From Legionella genomosp. 1 (GTDB lineage Bacteria > Pseudomonadota > Gammaproteobacteria > Legionellales > Legionellaceae), in the NCBI GenBank assembly GCA_945862275.1, contig CAMAYA010000020.1, positions 1 to 11,455 on the forward strand: a stretch of DNA of 11,455 nucleotides, written 5' to 3'. A program made the position numbers and the translations under genes. The notes below the pieces were generated by a model. The model was given only the letters and a program-made list of their open reading frames with translations, was not told the origin of the DNA and made no database searches. Positions 1-6,790 of the stretch are shown here, one piece after another; position 1 is the first letter of the stretch, and the number at the start of each line of letters is the position of its first letter.

Positions 1-607
1 TGCAAAAGCCGTCGGATTTTCATTGAGTGGCTGTGTCATGAGCCTTGACGGGGTCTACGATTGCAAACAAAATCGAAAGATGATCTTCAACGCCAACATG
101 ACGCCTAATATCAATGAAAACAAACGCAACCGAAAAGCCAATAAACGAGGCAGAAAGCGATTTTTTAGTGTTTCTATTTTTAAAGAGCGTTTCAGACAAT
201 TGAGCGCGTGTTCGCTTGGGAAGATAAGTTCAAACGCTTAATAGTACGATTCGAGCACATTAGCGCGCATCATTATTCGATGAAAACGATCGCTTACACA
301 GTGATAAATTTACGTCATTTTTGTAGGCCGTAAAGCGGCAAAATACTTTCCAGTATTTTAACTGTTCTGGGCAGCGTGGCCTAGAATTTTTTTCGCCTGA
401 AACAAAATTAATTAGATGCAAATAAACACATTCTGTTGAACATCTGTCCACTCTAGTGCCTATGCCCACTCCATATTTTTTTGGGTCACTAATTACGCAA
501 TATTTTTTAAATAAATTCCCCATAACTAGCAACGACTTGCTGGTAAATATTGCGGCCGCTCTTGGACAAGAAGTACATATTGAGTTAAGAGCAGCTTAAC
601 CCATAAT
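1..607. other. Left-edge stretch with no supported gene
   Basis: This stretch lies beyond the 3' end of the tRNA and I recognise nothing in it. On the minus strand an ATG at 39-37 opens 13 codons (MTQPLNENPTAFA) that run off the edge. It could be the start of a gene outside the window, but only a short AAGG three bases upstream supports it. Further minus-strand open stretches between about 60 and 240 contain hydrophobic runs but no ATG or GTG start. A 90-codon minus-strand frame (532-260) is Cys-rich, has no clear ribosome binding site and resembles no family I know. A weak inverted repeat (GTTAAG/CTTAAC, 584-600) follows the tRNA but lacks a T-tract. In relatives this position usually holds nuoA, or tRNA-Met and rimP-nusA; neither is visible here. 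Confidence 0.5.
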
Positions 608-693
608 TGGTGCCGAAGGCCGGACTCGAACCGGCACAGCTTTACGCCACCGCCCCCTCAAGACGGCGTGTCTACCAATTCCACCACTTCGGC
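608..693 (-). tRNA. tRNA-Leu (anticodon GAG)
   Basis: Read on the minus strand, the 7-bp acceptor stem GCCGAAG (693-687) pairs with CTTCGGC (618-612). It is followed by discriminator A and an encoded CCA (610-608). The T arm has the usual GGTTCGAGTCC core, and the long variable arm is typical of a class II tRNA. The anticodon stem CCGTC/GGCGG encloses the loop TTGAGGG, giving anticodon GAG (659-657), which reads CUC and CUU leucine codons. The tRNA starts 26 bases after the secG stop on the same strand. The secG-tRNA-Leu(GAG) order matches secG-leuU of E. coli, so co-transcription with tpiA-secG and processing from that transcript are likely. Confidence 0.97.
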
Positions 694-700
694 AAATCGT

Positions 701-718
701 TATACCAAGCAAGGTATA
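701..718 (-). repeat. Short inverted repeat between secG and tRNA-Leu
   Basis: TATACC (701-706) and GGTATA (713-718) are perfect 6-bp arms around a 6-base loop, filling most of the secG-tRNA spacer. On the plus strand it is followed by a T-rich run, so it could stop antisense transcription entering secG. On the minus strand it could mark a processing point ahead of the tRNA. The stem is AT-rich and weak, and its function is not shown. Confidence 0.35.
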
Positions 719-719
719 T

Positions 720-1040
720 TTATTTTTTTACACTATCCACTGGAACCGGGATTTTACTTTCCGGAATATGGATTTGTTGAGGAGTAGCGCGTTGTTCCGC
801 CTTTTGGTATTGGCTGGCAACAATCGACGACAGCAATAGGCTGGTCACAAAAAACGTGAGGGCCAGGCCACCTGTCAATTTAAAGAGAAAGCCACCAGAC
901 CCTTGGCTGCCGAAAACCGTGTTTGAAGCGCCTGAACCAAAAGCCGCACCGATGTCGGCACCTTTGCCATGTTGAATGAGCACCAAACCAATAACGGCAG
1001 TCGCCACCAACACATGAAAAATTAATAACAATTGATACAT
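720..1040 (-). CDS. secG: SecG, protein-export membrane subunit
   Basis: SecG is the small accessory subunit of the SecYEG channel in the inner membrane and assists SecA-driven export. The 106-residue product has the family's two membrane helices (about residues 2-22 and 52-74). They are joined by the conserved Gly-rich loop, with GKGADIGAAFGSG at 25-37 followed by SNTVFGSQGSGGFL. Length matches the family (about 100-115), with a short charged Pro-rich tail. Its ATG lies inside the end of tpiA (19-base overlap) with no strong ribosome binding site, which suggests translational coupling. The tRNA-Leu gene follows on the same strand. The family assignment is firm. Confidence 0.96.
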   Translation of the reverse strand: MYQLLLIFHVLVATAVIGLVLIQHGKGADIGAAFGSGASNTVFGSQGSGGFLFKLTGGLALTFFVTSLLLSSIVASQYQKAEQRATPQQIHIPESKIPVPVDSVKK

Positions 1041-1777
1041 TTTACAATTTCCACAAATGACCGCGCATCCAAAGATGCACCACCAATCAAACCACCATCC
1101 ACATCGGGCATCGCAAAAAGCGCCTGCGCATTGTGCTCAGTCACGCTCCCACCATATAAAATCGACAGCTGTTTCGCACTGCCTTCATCCACCTTCGCCA
1201 CACATTCACGTACAAATGCATGTGCCGCCTGCACGTGTTCAGGCATGGCTGTTTGCCCTGTCCCTATCGCCCACACGGGCTCATAAGCAACAACACAATT
1301 TTTAAAAAAGTCAGTGCCTGCACTGGTTACCGCCAGCAATTGCTGTTTTAACACCGACTGTGTTAACCCTTGCTCACGTTCGTCAAGCGTCTCGCCAATA
1401 CAAAGCACGGGTATCATACCATGATCTTTTACATGGTGGAATTTTTCTGCAACAAATTTTTCATCTTCATGAAAAAGCTTCCGGCGCTCGGAGTGACCCA
1501 CCAAAACATATTGACACCCATAATCCTGCAACATGGGCGCCGATAGTTCACCGGTATAGGCGCCGGCGTCTTTCGGGTAGACATTTTGTGCACCCCAACC
1601 AATAGCGCTGCCCATCAAACGCTCACTGACCCGCGGCAGATAAATAGACGGCGGCAAGACCACGCAATCGACCTCGGATTTCTTAGGCAACAACACCAGC
1701 AAATCATGCAACAGTGAAGAGACCTGCTCAAGGCGGCCATTCATTTTCCAATTGCCCATGACGATTTTCTTTCTCAT
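1022..1777 (-). CDS. tpiA: Triosephosphate isomerase
   Basis: This cytoplasmic enzyme of glycolysis and gluconeogenesis interconverts dihydroxyacetone phosphate and glyceraldehyde 3-phosphate. The 251-residue product is the usual TIM-barrel length. Visible catalytic features are N9/K11 in GNWKMN, H95 in VLVGHSERR, E166 in AYEPVWAIGTG with the mobile phosphate-gripping loop after it, and the C-terminal phosphate motifs YGGSV (208-212) and GGLIGGASL (228-236). I chose the ATG at 1777 because GGAG lies five bases upstream and family members begin MxxxxVMGNWK. An in-frame GTG at 1795 would add six residues but has no ribosome binding site. It is the first gene of the leftward tpiA-secG-tRNA unit and overlaps secG. 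Confidence 0.97.
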   Translation of the reverse strand: MRKKIVMGNWKMNGRLEQVSSLLHDLLVLLPKKSEVDCVVLPPSIYLPRVSERLMGSAIGWGAQNVYPKDAGAYTGELSAPMLQDYGCQYVLVGHSERRKLFHEDEKFVAEKFHHVKDHGMIPVLCIGETLDEREQGLTQSVLKQQLLAVTSAGTDFFKNCVVAYEPVWAIGTGQTAMPEHVQAAHAFVRECVAKVDEGSAKQLSILYGGSVTEHNAQALFAMPDVDGGLIGGASLDARSFVEIVKCINCY

Positions 1778-1809
1778 GTGTTCTCCATGACTCACGGTAA
1801 ATAGGGTTT

Positions 1810-1838
1810 ATTATCCCTACAAACGAAATAAATTGCCA
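1810..1838 (-). promoter_or_regulatory. Candidate tpiA promoter with small inverted repeat
   Basis: On the minus strand a -10-like GATAAT (1815-1810, 5 of 6 to consensus) lies 17 bases from a poor -35 (TGGCAA, 1838-1833). The -10 sits inside the inverted repeat TAGGG/CCCTA. It lies in the spacer between the divergent tpiA and lytic transglycosylase genes, about 30 bases from the tpiA start. This is inference from hexamer similarity only. Confidence 0.3.
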
Positions 1839-1897
1839 TGCCAGTCATTTCCCTTCACACTCTTAAGGTTCTCATCAATCCAAACAAGGTGCAAATC

Positions 1898-2875
1898 ATG
1901 AAACAATGGCGATTTGTTTTTTCACTGGGTCTAGCACTCCTGATCCCGAGCGTGGTCTTAGCGGCCCAAACACAAACCTGGTCCAGCTGGGTAGCTGAAG
2001 TGCGCAAAGAAGCCTTAGAACAAGGCATCTCTCCCCGCACATTTGATACCGCATTTGCGGATATTCATGAGCCCAGCAAACAAGTGAAGGGCCTCTCCCG
2101 GTCACAGCCTGAGCATCGATTAACCTATTCCAAGTATCTTAGTTCTCGTGTCGACGCTTATCGCATCGCCATCGGGCGCAAGCAATATAAAAAATACCAA
2201 GCCATTACTGATGAAATAGGCGAGCATTTTGGAGTTGACCCCTGTTTTATCATGTCTTTTTGGGGCATGGAAACGAGCTATGGAAGCTACATGGGGAATT
2301 TCCCCGTGATAAAATCACTGGCCACACTGGCATATGATTCCAATCGACCTGCGTTTTTTCGTCAAGAACTATTCTTAGCGCTGCGTATTTTAAATGATGG
2401 CCATGTAACCCTAGATCGCTTCAAGGGCGAATGGGCAGGCGCCTCCGGCCAACCGCAATTTTTACCGTCCAGCTGGGTGAAATATGCGGTGGATTATGAT
2501 GGCGATGGTCACAAAGACATCTGGGATTCAAAACCCGACGTGTTTGCATCCATTGCGAATTACATGAAATTAAACGGCTGGCGTCCAGGAGAGCCTTGGG
2601 CTGTTTATGTTAAGTTGCCTGCCCACTTTGACATGGCACTTGAAGGCAAAGCCATCGTGAAGCCTGTGAGTGAGTGGAACGCATTGGGCGTTCGAACTGA
2701 ACAAGGCCAAGCGCTCCCTTACCCCAATCTGCAAGCCAGCATTGTGCAGCCGAACGGTGGGCCAGTGTTTCTTGCATATCCCAATTATAAAATGATTTTG
2801 CGCTATAATAATTCCATTTATTACGCTGGTGCAATTGGTTATTTGGCTGATAAGATTTGTCAGCGCACACCTTAA
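1898..2875 (+). CDS. mltB: Periplasmic lytic murein transglycosylase, MltB/GH103 family
   Basis: This family cleaves the MurNAc-GlcNAc bond of peptidoglycan to 1,6-anhydro-muropeptides during wall remodelling. The 325-residue product starts with a signal peptide (hydrophobic residues about 7-22, ending VVLAAQ). The catalytic Glu is E125 in FWGMETSYG. The conserved GASGQPQFLPSSW (181-193) lies in the substrate cleft, and DYDGDGHKDIWD (199-210) matches the EF-hand-like calcium site of Slt35/MltB. I chose the ATG at 1898 because AAGGTG lies upstream at good spacing and the signal peptide begins there; an ATG 60 bases earlier is open but unsupported. There is no lipobox Cys, so unlike E. coli MltB it should be soluble in the periplasm. 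It is divergent from tpiA. Family certain; exact orthology less so. Confidence 0.93.
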   Translation: MKQWRFVFSLGLALLIPSVVLAAQTQTWSSWVAEVRKEALEQGISPRTFDTAFADIHEPSKQVKGLSRSQPEHRLTYSKYLSSRVDAYRIAIGRKQYKKYQAITDEIGEHFGVDPCFIMSFWGMETSYGSYMGNFPVIKSLATLAYDSNRPAFFRQELFLALRILNDGHVTLDRFKGEWAGASGQPQFLPSSWVKYAVDYDGDGHKDIWDSKPDVFASIANYMKLNGWRPGEPWAVYVKLPAHFDMALEGKAIVKPVSEWNALGVRTEQGQALPYPNLQASIVQPNGGPVFLAYPNYKMILRYNNSIYYAGAIGYLADKICQRTP

Positions 2876-2884
2876 AGACTACTT

Positions 2885-2923
2885 TTTTCACCCCCATTCC
2901 TGCTAGTGGAGTGGTGGTGAAAA
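2885..2923 (+). other. Long imperfect hairpin after the transglycosylase gene
   Basis: TTTTCACC (2885-2892) pairs with GGTGAAAA (2916-2923). Inside it, CCA/TGG and TCC/GGA pairs continue with one mismatch and one T-G wobble, enclosing loop TGCTAGT (2901-2907). No T-tract follows on either strand, so it is not a classic terminator by itself. It may protect the 3' end of the upstream mRNA, just ahead of the terminator at 2930. Confidence 0.45.
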
Positions 2924-2929
2924 CCTACG

Positions 2930-2956
2930 AAACCCGGTACAATGGGTTTGTTTTTT
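2930..2956 (+). terminator. Rho-independent terminator of the transglycosylase gene
   Basis: AAACCC (2930-2935) and GGGTTT (2944-2949) form a perfect 6-bp stem with an 8-base loop, followed by G and six T's (2951-2956). It lies 55 bases after the transglycosylase stop and 22 bases before map, so the two genes are probably separate transcription units. Confidence 0.65.
2938..2943 (+). promoter_or_regulatory. Candidate -10 box for map inside the terminator loop
   Basis: TACAAT (5 of 6 to TATAAT) lies in the loop of the upstream terminator and would start transcription near 2950, about 28 bases before the map ATG. The hexamer 17 bases upstream (TGGTGA, 2915-2920) is a poor -35. The argument is that map needs its own promoter if the terminator works. 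Confidence 0.3.
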
Positions 2957-2978
2957 AGTCCAGAACGAGCCATTCAAC

Positions 2979-3755
2979 ATGACATTCATAAAGACGCCTA
3001 CTCAAATAGAAAAAATGCGAATCGCGGGTCGGTATACAGCCCAGGTACTTGAAGCGCTGAGTGCAATTATCCAGCCTGGTATGACCACCATGGACATTGA
3101 CACGTTCTGCGAAGATTATATTCGCAATACCTTGCATGCCATACCCGGAAGCAAAGGGCAGTATGGCTATCCGTATTCAGTGAATACATCCCTCAATCAT
3201 GTCATCTGCCATGGCATGCCTTCTGATAAACAAGTTTTAAAAAACGGCGACATTGTGAATGTCGATATCACGGTTATTCATGAAGGGTATTATGGGGACA
3301 GCAGCAAGATGTTTTGTATCGGTCCTGTCGCATCCCACGCACAACGCCTGGTCGATGTGACCCAAGAATGCCTGTATCGCGGCATTCTTGTAGTTAAACC
3401 GGGTGCTACATTAGGCGACATTGGGCATGCCATTCAAAGCCATGCGGTGAAAAATAATTACTCGGTCGTTCGTGAGTATTGTGGTCATGGAATTGGACTG
3501 AAGATGCACGAAGACCCACAAGTCATGCACTATGGCAAGCCCGGCACAGGCCAGGTGCTTGAAGAAGGCATGACGTTTACGATTGAGCCCATGATAAACC
3601 AAGGCCGTGCAGACGTGACGCATCTAAAAAAAGACGGCTGGAGCATCGCGCTCACGAAAGATCGAAAATTATCTGCACAATGGGAGCATACATTGTTGGT
3701 TACCTCAACCGGCGTTGATGTGCTCACGTTGAGAGAGGAAGAAACGATCTTCTAA
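2979..3755 (+). CDS. map: Type I methionine aminopeptidase
   Basis: This cytoplasmic metalloenzyme removes the initiator Met from new proteins when the second residue is small. The 258-residue product is normal length for the bacterial type I form with the pita-bread fold. The five metal ligands are in place: D96 (VNVDITV), D107 (YGDSS), H170 (CGHGIG), E203 (FTIEPM) and E236 (QWEHT). The substrate-binding His residues are H78 (ICHGMP) and H177 (KMHEDP). The N-terminus lacks the zinc-finger extension seen in eukaryotic and some longer bacterial forms. The ribosome binding site is weak. In E. coli map lies upstream of glnD and away from these neighbours. It faces the same way as hspQ, 52 bases before it. 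Confidence 0.97.
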   Translation: MTFIKTPTQIEKMRIAGRYTAQVLEALSAIIQPGMTTMDIDTFCEDYIRNTLHAIPGSKGQYGYPYSVNTSLNHVICHGMPSDKQVLKNGDIVNVDITVIHEGYYGDSSKMFCIGPVASHAQRLVDVTQECLYRGILVVKPGATLGDIGHAIQSHAVKNNYSVVREYCGHGIGLKMHEDPQVMHYGKPGTGQVLEEGMTFTIEPMINQGRADVTHLKKDGWSIALTKDRKLSAQWEHTLLVTSTGVDVLTLREEETIF

Positions 3756-3760
3756 AGCTT

Positions 3761-3791
3761 TTTCCATTTAAACCGATACTCTAGGTATAAC
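3761..3791 (+). promoter_or_regulatory. Candidate hspQ promoter
   Basis: TATAAC (3786-3791, 5 of 6 to the -10 consensus) lies 19 bases after TTTCCA (3761-3766, 4 of 6 to the -35). It sits in the map-hspQ gap just ahead of the GGAG ribosome binding site (3798-3801). The spacing is long for sigma-70, and I see no heat-shock sigma-32 pattern. Confidence 0.3.
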
Positions 3792-3807
3792 AAGCCTGGA
3801 GTTCAAA

Positions 3808-4119
3808 ATGGACAAAATAGCCAAGTTTAACGTAGGTGAGCTAGTCACCCATCTGCGTCAAGGATATAGCGCTGTTGTTGTGGATATCGACCCCTTATTC
3901 CAGGCATCTGGTCAGTACAATCCACAAGCCTGTAAACGCGCATTCTCAAAGAATAACCCCTGGTATCGATTGTTAGTAGACGGCAGCAGCCTGGTCACTT
4001 ATGTGGAAGAGCCTTTATTGGCGCTCGATCCAAATCCACACCCCATTGATCACCCGAAAATACAAGAGTATCTGATTAAACAGCATGGCAATTATTGTAG
4101 CAATGCTCGTCGCCATTAA
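3808..4119 (+). CDS. hspQ: HspQ (YccV-type), heat-shock / Lon-specificity protein
   Basis: In enterobacteria HspQ binds hemimethylated oriC DNA in vitro, affects DnaA stability, and acts as a specificity-enhancing factor for the Lon protease. The 103-residue product matches the family length (about 105). It carries the family hallmarks GYSAVVVDIDP (19-29), PWYRLLVD (51-58) and VTYVEE (63-68), followed by an Asp/Pro/His-rich segment. GGAG six bases before the ATG supports the start. Its TAA (4117-4119) overlaps by four bases the stop of the convergent small membrane protein gene, leaving no room for an intrinsic terminator. The family call is firm; the exact role in this organism is inferred. 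Confidence 0.93.
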   Translation: MDKIAKFNVGELVTHLRQGYSAVVVDIDPLFQASGQYNPQACKRAFSKNNPWYRLLVDGSSLVTYVEEPLLALDPNPHPIDHPKIQEYLIKQHGNYCSNARRH

Positions 4120-4307
4120 GCGCGCGCTAAAAAAACAAGTACCGCCACAAATCCAATCAACAACAACGCCAATATTCCCATACTAGAAAAACTTTTAGTC
4201 AAATTTTCTCGGCTAAACTGTTCAGGTCGCCCTTTAATGCTGCGATAGATAACCCAAACAATCAATGCCGCACCAATCAATCCCAACACTTGGTATAATG
4301 TATCCAT
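4116..4307 (-). CDS. Small two-helix inner-membrane protein, function unknown
   Basis: I do not recognise a named family. The 63-residue product has two predicted membrane helices (about 5-22 and 43-60). They are joined by a basic, polar loop (YRSIKGRPEQFSRENLTKS), so a hairpin in the inner membrane with the charged loop probably cytoplasmic. A strong AGGAG ribosome binding site lies six bases before the ATG and is embedded in the TAG stop region of fre, nine bases upstream, so it is surely translated with fre and ubiD. Position suggests a link to respiratory or quinone functions, but that is guilt by association. Its stop interlocks with that of hspQ. Confidence 0.82.
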   Translation of the reverse strand: MDTLYQVLGLIGAALIVWVIYRSIKGRPEQFSRENLTKSFSSMGILALLLIGFVAVLVFLARA

Positions 4308-4316
4308 GCTACGCTC

Positions 4317-5003
4317 CTAAAATGAAAATGCGTCCGAAAAAAGGTTCTCCAGTAAAACGCCCGCAGTCAACAATGCATCGCGGGTATGATAAACCATGTC
4401 AAATGGGCCACTGATAACGATTTGCCAATCATGGATATCATGGGGATGTTGTACAAGCACCCGGGCGGCTAACGTCATGACATGCGGTTCAGACCGATGC
4501 GGAAAATATGTAAAATGCTCCACATGTGTTTGCCAGTGCATGGCTTTATTATCCATATATAAATCGCTTTGAGAACGCGCCCCCCAAAACAATTCAAACG
4601 GGCGGGGTTCTCCGTCTGCCAATAATTGCTCAATCATTGCCTTGACCGGCGCAAAGCCAGTCCCACCTGCAATGAATAAAATGGGCTTGACTGGATCAAG
4701 GCGGCTCACATGGCACTCGCCTAAAGGCAGGCAAATGCTCACCACTCCATGCTGTTTAATGTGTGCAAACAATGGTTGATGATAAGGATTATCACGCGTA
4801 TGGCGAATATGCAATTCATATTGACGCGAGCCCAACGGCGCATTTGCAATCGAATAACTAAAGGCCTCATTCTCAAACAGCATTTGTAAGTACTGGCCCG
4901 CTTGATAATCAATGTATTCATCCGGCTTTAACATCAATTGCAAAATGCTGTCCGTCAGCGGCGTAATGGACTCCACACGCGCCTGAATTATTTTCTCACT
5001 CAT
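4317..5003 (-). CDS. fre: NAD(P)H-flavin reductase (Fre/LuxG type)
   Basis: This family transfers hydride from NAD(P)H to flavin, supplying reduced flavin in the cytoplasm. Fre can feed the prenyl-FMN maturation used by UbiX/UbiD-type chemistry. The 228-residue product has an N-terminal flavin-binding barrel with AGQYLQM (35-41) and FSYSIANAP (48-56). A nucleotide-binding half follows, with FIAGGTGFAPVKAM (110-123), FWGAR (139-143), VISGPFDMV (196-204) and the C-terminal LFSDAFSF typical of Fre. There is no ferredoxin domain. The usual Arg at the start of the RxYS flavin motif is Phe48. The ATG overlaps the ubiD stop as ATGA, with AGGA about eight bases upstream. Adjacent ubiD-fre order is known in other gammaproteobacteria. 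Confidence 0.9.
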   Translation of the reverse strand: MSEKIIQARVESITPLTDSILQLMLKPDEYIDYQAGQYLQMLFENEAFSYSIANAPLGSRQYELHIRHTRDNPYHQPLFAHIKQHGVVSICLPLGECHVSRLDPVKPILFIAGGTGFAPVKAMIEQLLADGEPRPFELFWGARSQSDLYMDNKAMHWQTHVEHFTYFPHRSEPHVMTLAARVLVQHPHDIHDWQIVISGPFDMVYHTRDALLTAGVLLENLFSDAFSF

Positions 5004-6469
5004 GGCTTAAGTCCTAACAAAGACCAATAATCGTTGACGCGTTGCAACACGTGATCGTCCATTTTAATCACACGCCCCCATTCTCGTGACGTTTCACCTG
5101 CCCATTTGCTGGTGGCATCCAGGCCCATTTTTGAACCCAATCCGGAAACCGGCGAGGCAAAATCCAGGTAATCAATCGGCGTGTTATCCACCATCACCGT
5201 ATCGCGCAATGGATCCATGCGGGTGGTCATAGCCCAAACCACATCTGGCCAATGGCGGGCGTTGATGTCATCATCGCAAACGATAACGAATTTCGTGTAC
5301 ATAAACTGTCTTAAAAACGACCACACGGCCATCATCACCCGTTTGGCGTGACCTGGGTATTGTTTTTTAATCGTAACGACTGCTAAGCGATATGAACACC
5401 CTTCTGGCGGCAAATAAAAATCAACAATTTCGGGGAATTGCTTTTGCAGGATAGGAATAAAAACCTCATTCAAGGCCAGGCCTAGTATCGCCGGTTCATC
5501 CGGTGGGCGTCCAGTATAGGTGCTGTGATAAATGGGCTTGTCCCGGTGCGTGATCCGCTCGACAGTAAAAACCGGGAAGGATTGCACTTCATTGTAATAG
5601 CCTGTGTGATCGCCAAATGGTCCTTCTGGTGCTTCAACGCCGGGCTCTAGATACCCTTCTAAAATGATTTCAGCACTGGCTGGCACGTGTAAATCCGAAC
5701 CAATACAGCGCGTCAGTTGAGTTCGCTGGCCACGCAACAATCCAGCAAACGCGTATTCCGAAAGCGAATCGGGAACCGGGGTCACGGCGGCCAACAAGGT
5801 CGCCGGATCGGCCCCCAACGTGACCGCGATGGGGAAGCGCTCGCCGGGGTATCTTTCCTGCCAGGCTTGATAATCCAAAGCGCCTCCGCGATGCGAGAGC
5901 CAGCGCATGATGAGTTTATTTTTACTTAAAACTTGTTGACGATAAATCCCCATGTTTTCACGCGTTTGATACGGCCCTTTGGTAGTAACCAATCCCCACG
6001 TAATCAGAGGTGCGATATCCCCTGGCCAACAGGTTTGTATCGGCAGCTTGGCTAAGTCAACTTGATCCCCCTCCCAAACGTAGGCTTGGCAAGCCGCGTT
6101 GCTGACATATTTCGGCGCCATATTCATGGCCTGTTTGAGCAACGGTAATTTACTAAACGCATCCTTCACACCTTTTGGTGGTTCAGGCTCCTTGAGGGCT
6201 GCCAGCAACCGCCCAACCTCACGCAGCGCACCAATGGTTTCTTCCCCCATGCCCAAGGCCACGCGTTGTGTTGTACCAAATAAATTCGTGAGCACTGGCG
6301 TTTTATAGCCTTCGGGGTGCGTGAATAACAAGGCCGGGCCGCCGGCACGCAGGACACGATCGCTGACCGCCGTCATTTCAAGATAAGGGGACACGGGATA
6401 ATCTATGCGCTGCAGCAAGTCGCGTGTTTCTAATTGGGCGATAAAATCGCGAAGATCGGCGTATTTCAT
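5000..6469 (-). CDS. ubiD: 4-hydroxy-3-polyprenylbenzoate decarboxylase UbiD
   Basis: UbiD decarboxylates 4-hydroxy-3-polyprenylbenzoate in ubiquinone synthesis using prenylated FMN made by UbiX, which is not in this window. The 489-residue product is full length and close to E. coli UbiD throughout. It begins MKYADLRDF and includes LREVGRLLA (82-90), the cofactor region ENMGIYRQQ (171-179), SHRGGALDY (192-200), SEYAFAG (237-243) and the catalytic PEGPFGDHTGYYNE (281-294) with E282 and D287. It ends with DYLDFASPVSGLGSKMG. The start is set by homology; no ribosome binding site is visible upstream. It heads the ubiD-fre-membrane protein operon. A TAATAAT stretch near 6498-6504 could be its -10, with no good -35. 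Instead of rho lying close upstream, about 785 bases of toxin-antitoxin debris intervene. Confidence 0.97.
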   Translation of the reverse strand: MKYADLRDFIAQLETRDLLQRIDYPVSPYLEMTAVSDRVLRAGGPALLFTHPEGYKTPVLTNLFGTTQRVALGMGEETIGALREVGRLLAALKEPEPPKGVKDAFSKLPLLKQAMNMAPKYVSNAACQAYVWEGDQVDLAKLPIQTCWPGDIAPLITWGLVTTKGPYQTRENMGIYRQQVLSKNKLIMRWLSHRGGALDYQAWQERYPGERFPIAVTLGADPATLLAAVTPVPDSLSEYAFAGLLRGQRTQLTRCIGSDLHVPASAEIILEGYLEPGVEAPEGPFGDHTGYYNEVQSFPVFTVERITHRDKPIYHSTYTGRPPDEPAILGLALNEVFIPILQKQFPEIVDFYLPPEGCSYRLAVVTIKKQYPGHAKRVMMAVWSFLRQFMYTKFVIVCDDDINARHWPDVVWAMTTRMDPLRDTVMVDNTPIDYLDFASPVSGLGSKMGLDATSKWAGETSREWGRVIKMDDHVLQRVNDYWSLLGLKP

Positions 6470-6562
6470 GAAGGAATCAATGTGCGAGGAGAATATGGGT
6501 ATTATTACACAATCAAGCTGGAATTGAACGAGTCGCTGATCCTTCTCTCAATACCAATGCTT

Positions 6563-6748
6563 TTAACCCAGATGCAGTCTCTTATTTTTGAATCTCATCG
6601 ATATTTCAAAGCCACAAGCATTAGCCTAATTTTGCAATGTCTTCCAACTGGGGTTGCCTGTTCCCCTTTCAAGACGTGAAATATTGCTCTTTTGAGTTCC
6701 CAATTTGTTTGCTACCTGCTCTTGAGTCAATTCAGCTTTATTGCGCAT
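6563..6748 (-). pseudogene. HigA-like XRE antitoxin remnant with in-frame amber stop
   Basis: From the ATG at 6748 the frame reads a Cro/C1-type helix-turn-helix: LTQEQVANKLGTQKSNISRL, then ERGTGNPSWKTLQN. This is the signature of HigA/XRE antitoxins of type II systems. TAG (6628-6626) then interrupts it. The same frame continues with ANACGFEISMRFKNKRLHLG to a TAA at 6565-6563, which matches the expected C-terminal strand after the HTH (usual pattern TLQ-[aromatic or aliphatic]-A-ACGFEI). A single base change, for example TAC or TAT to TAG, would explain it. The open frame extends upstream to 6901 over the parD promoter, but only the part near the HTH looks homologous. No toxin gene (HigB) is visible beside it. 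Nonfunctional unless amber is suppressed. Confidence 0.7.
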
Positions 6749-6790
6749 TGTAAGCACTGTAAATACCGGCCCGTAGTGATCTGGTTCGAG

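Noticed and set aside
23..241. Plus-strand open frame of 72 codons
   Set aside because: It needs a TTG start without a ribosome binding site, is strongly basic and low-complexity, and resembles no family; other frames there are equally open.
260..532. Minus-strand open frame of 90 codons, Cys-rich
   Set aside because: No clear ribosome binding site, no recognisable motif, and a length that chance can produce; kept only as a note in the left-edge stretch.
1838..1897. Upstream extension of the lytic transglycosylase by 20 residues
   Set aside because: It would bury the signal peptide behind a polar stretch, and the ATG at 1898 has a good ribosome binding site.
6434..6679. Plus-strand open frame of 81 codons across the ubiD start
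   Set aside because: It overlaps the ubiD 5' end and the HigA-like remnant on the other strand and has no coding features of its own.
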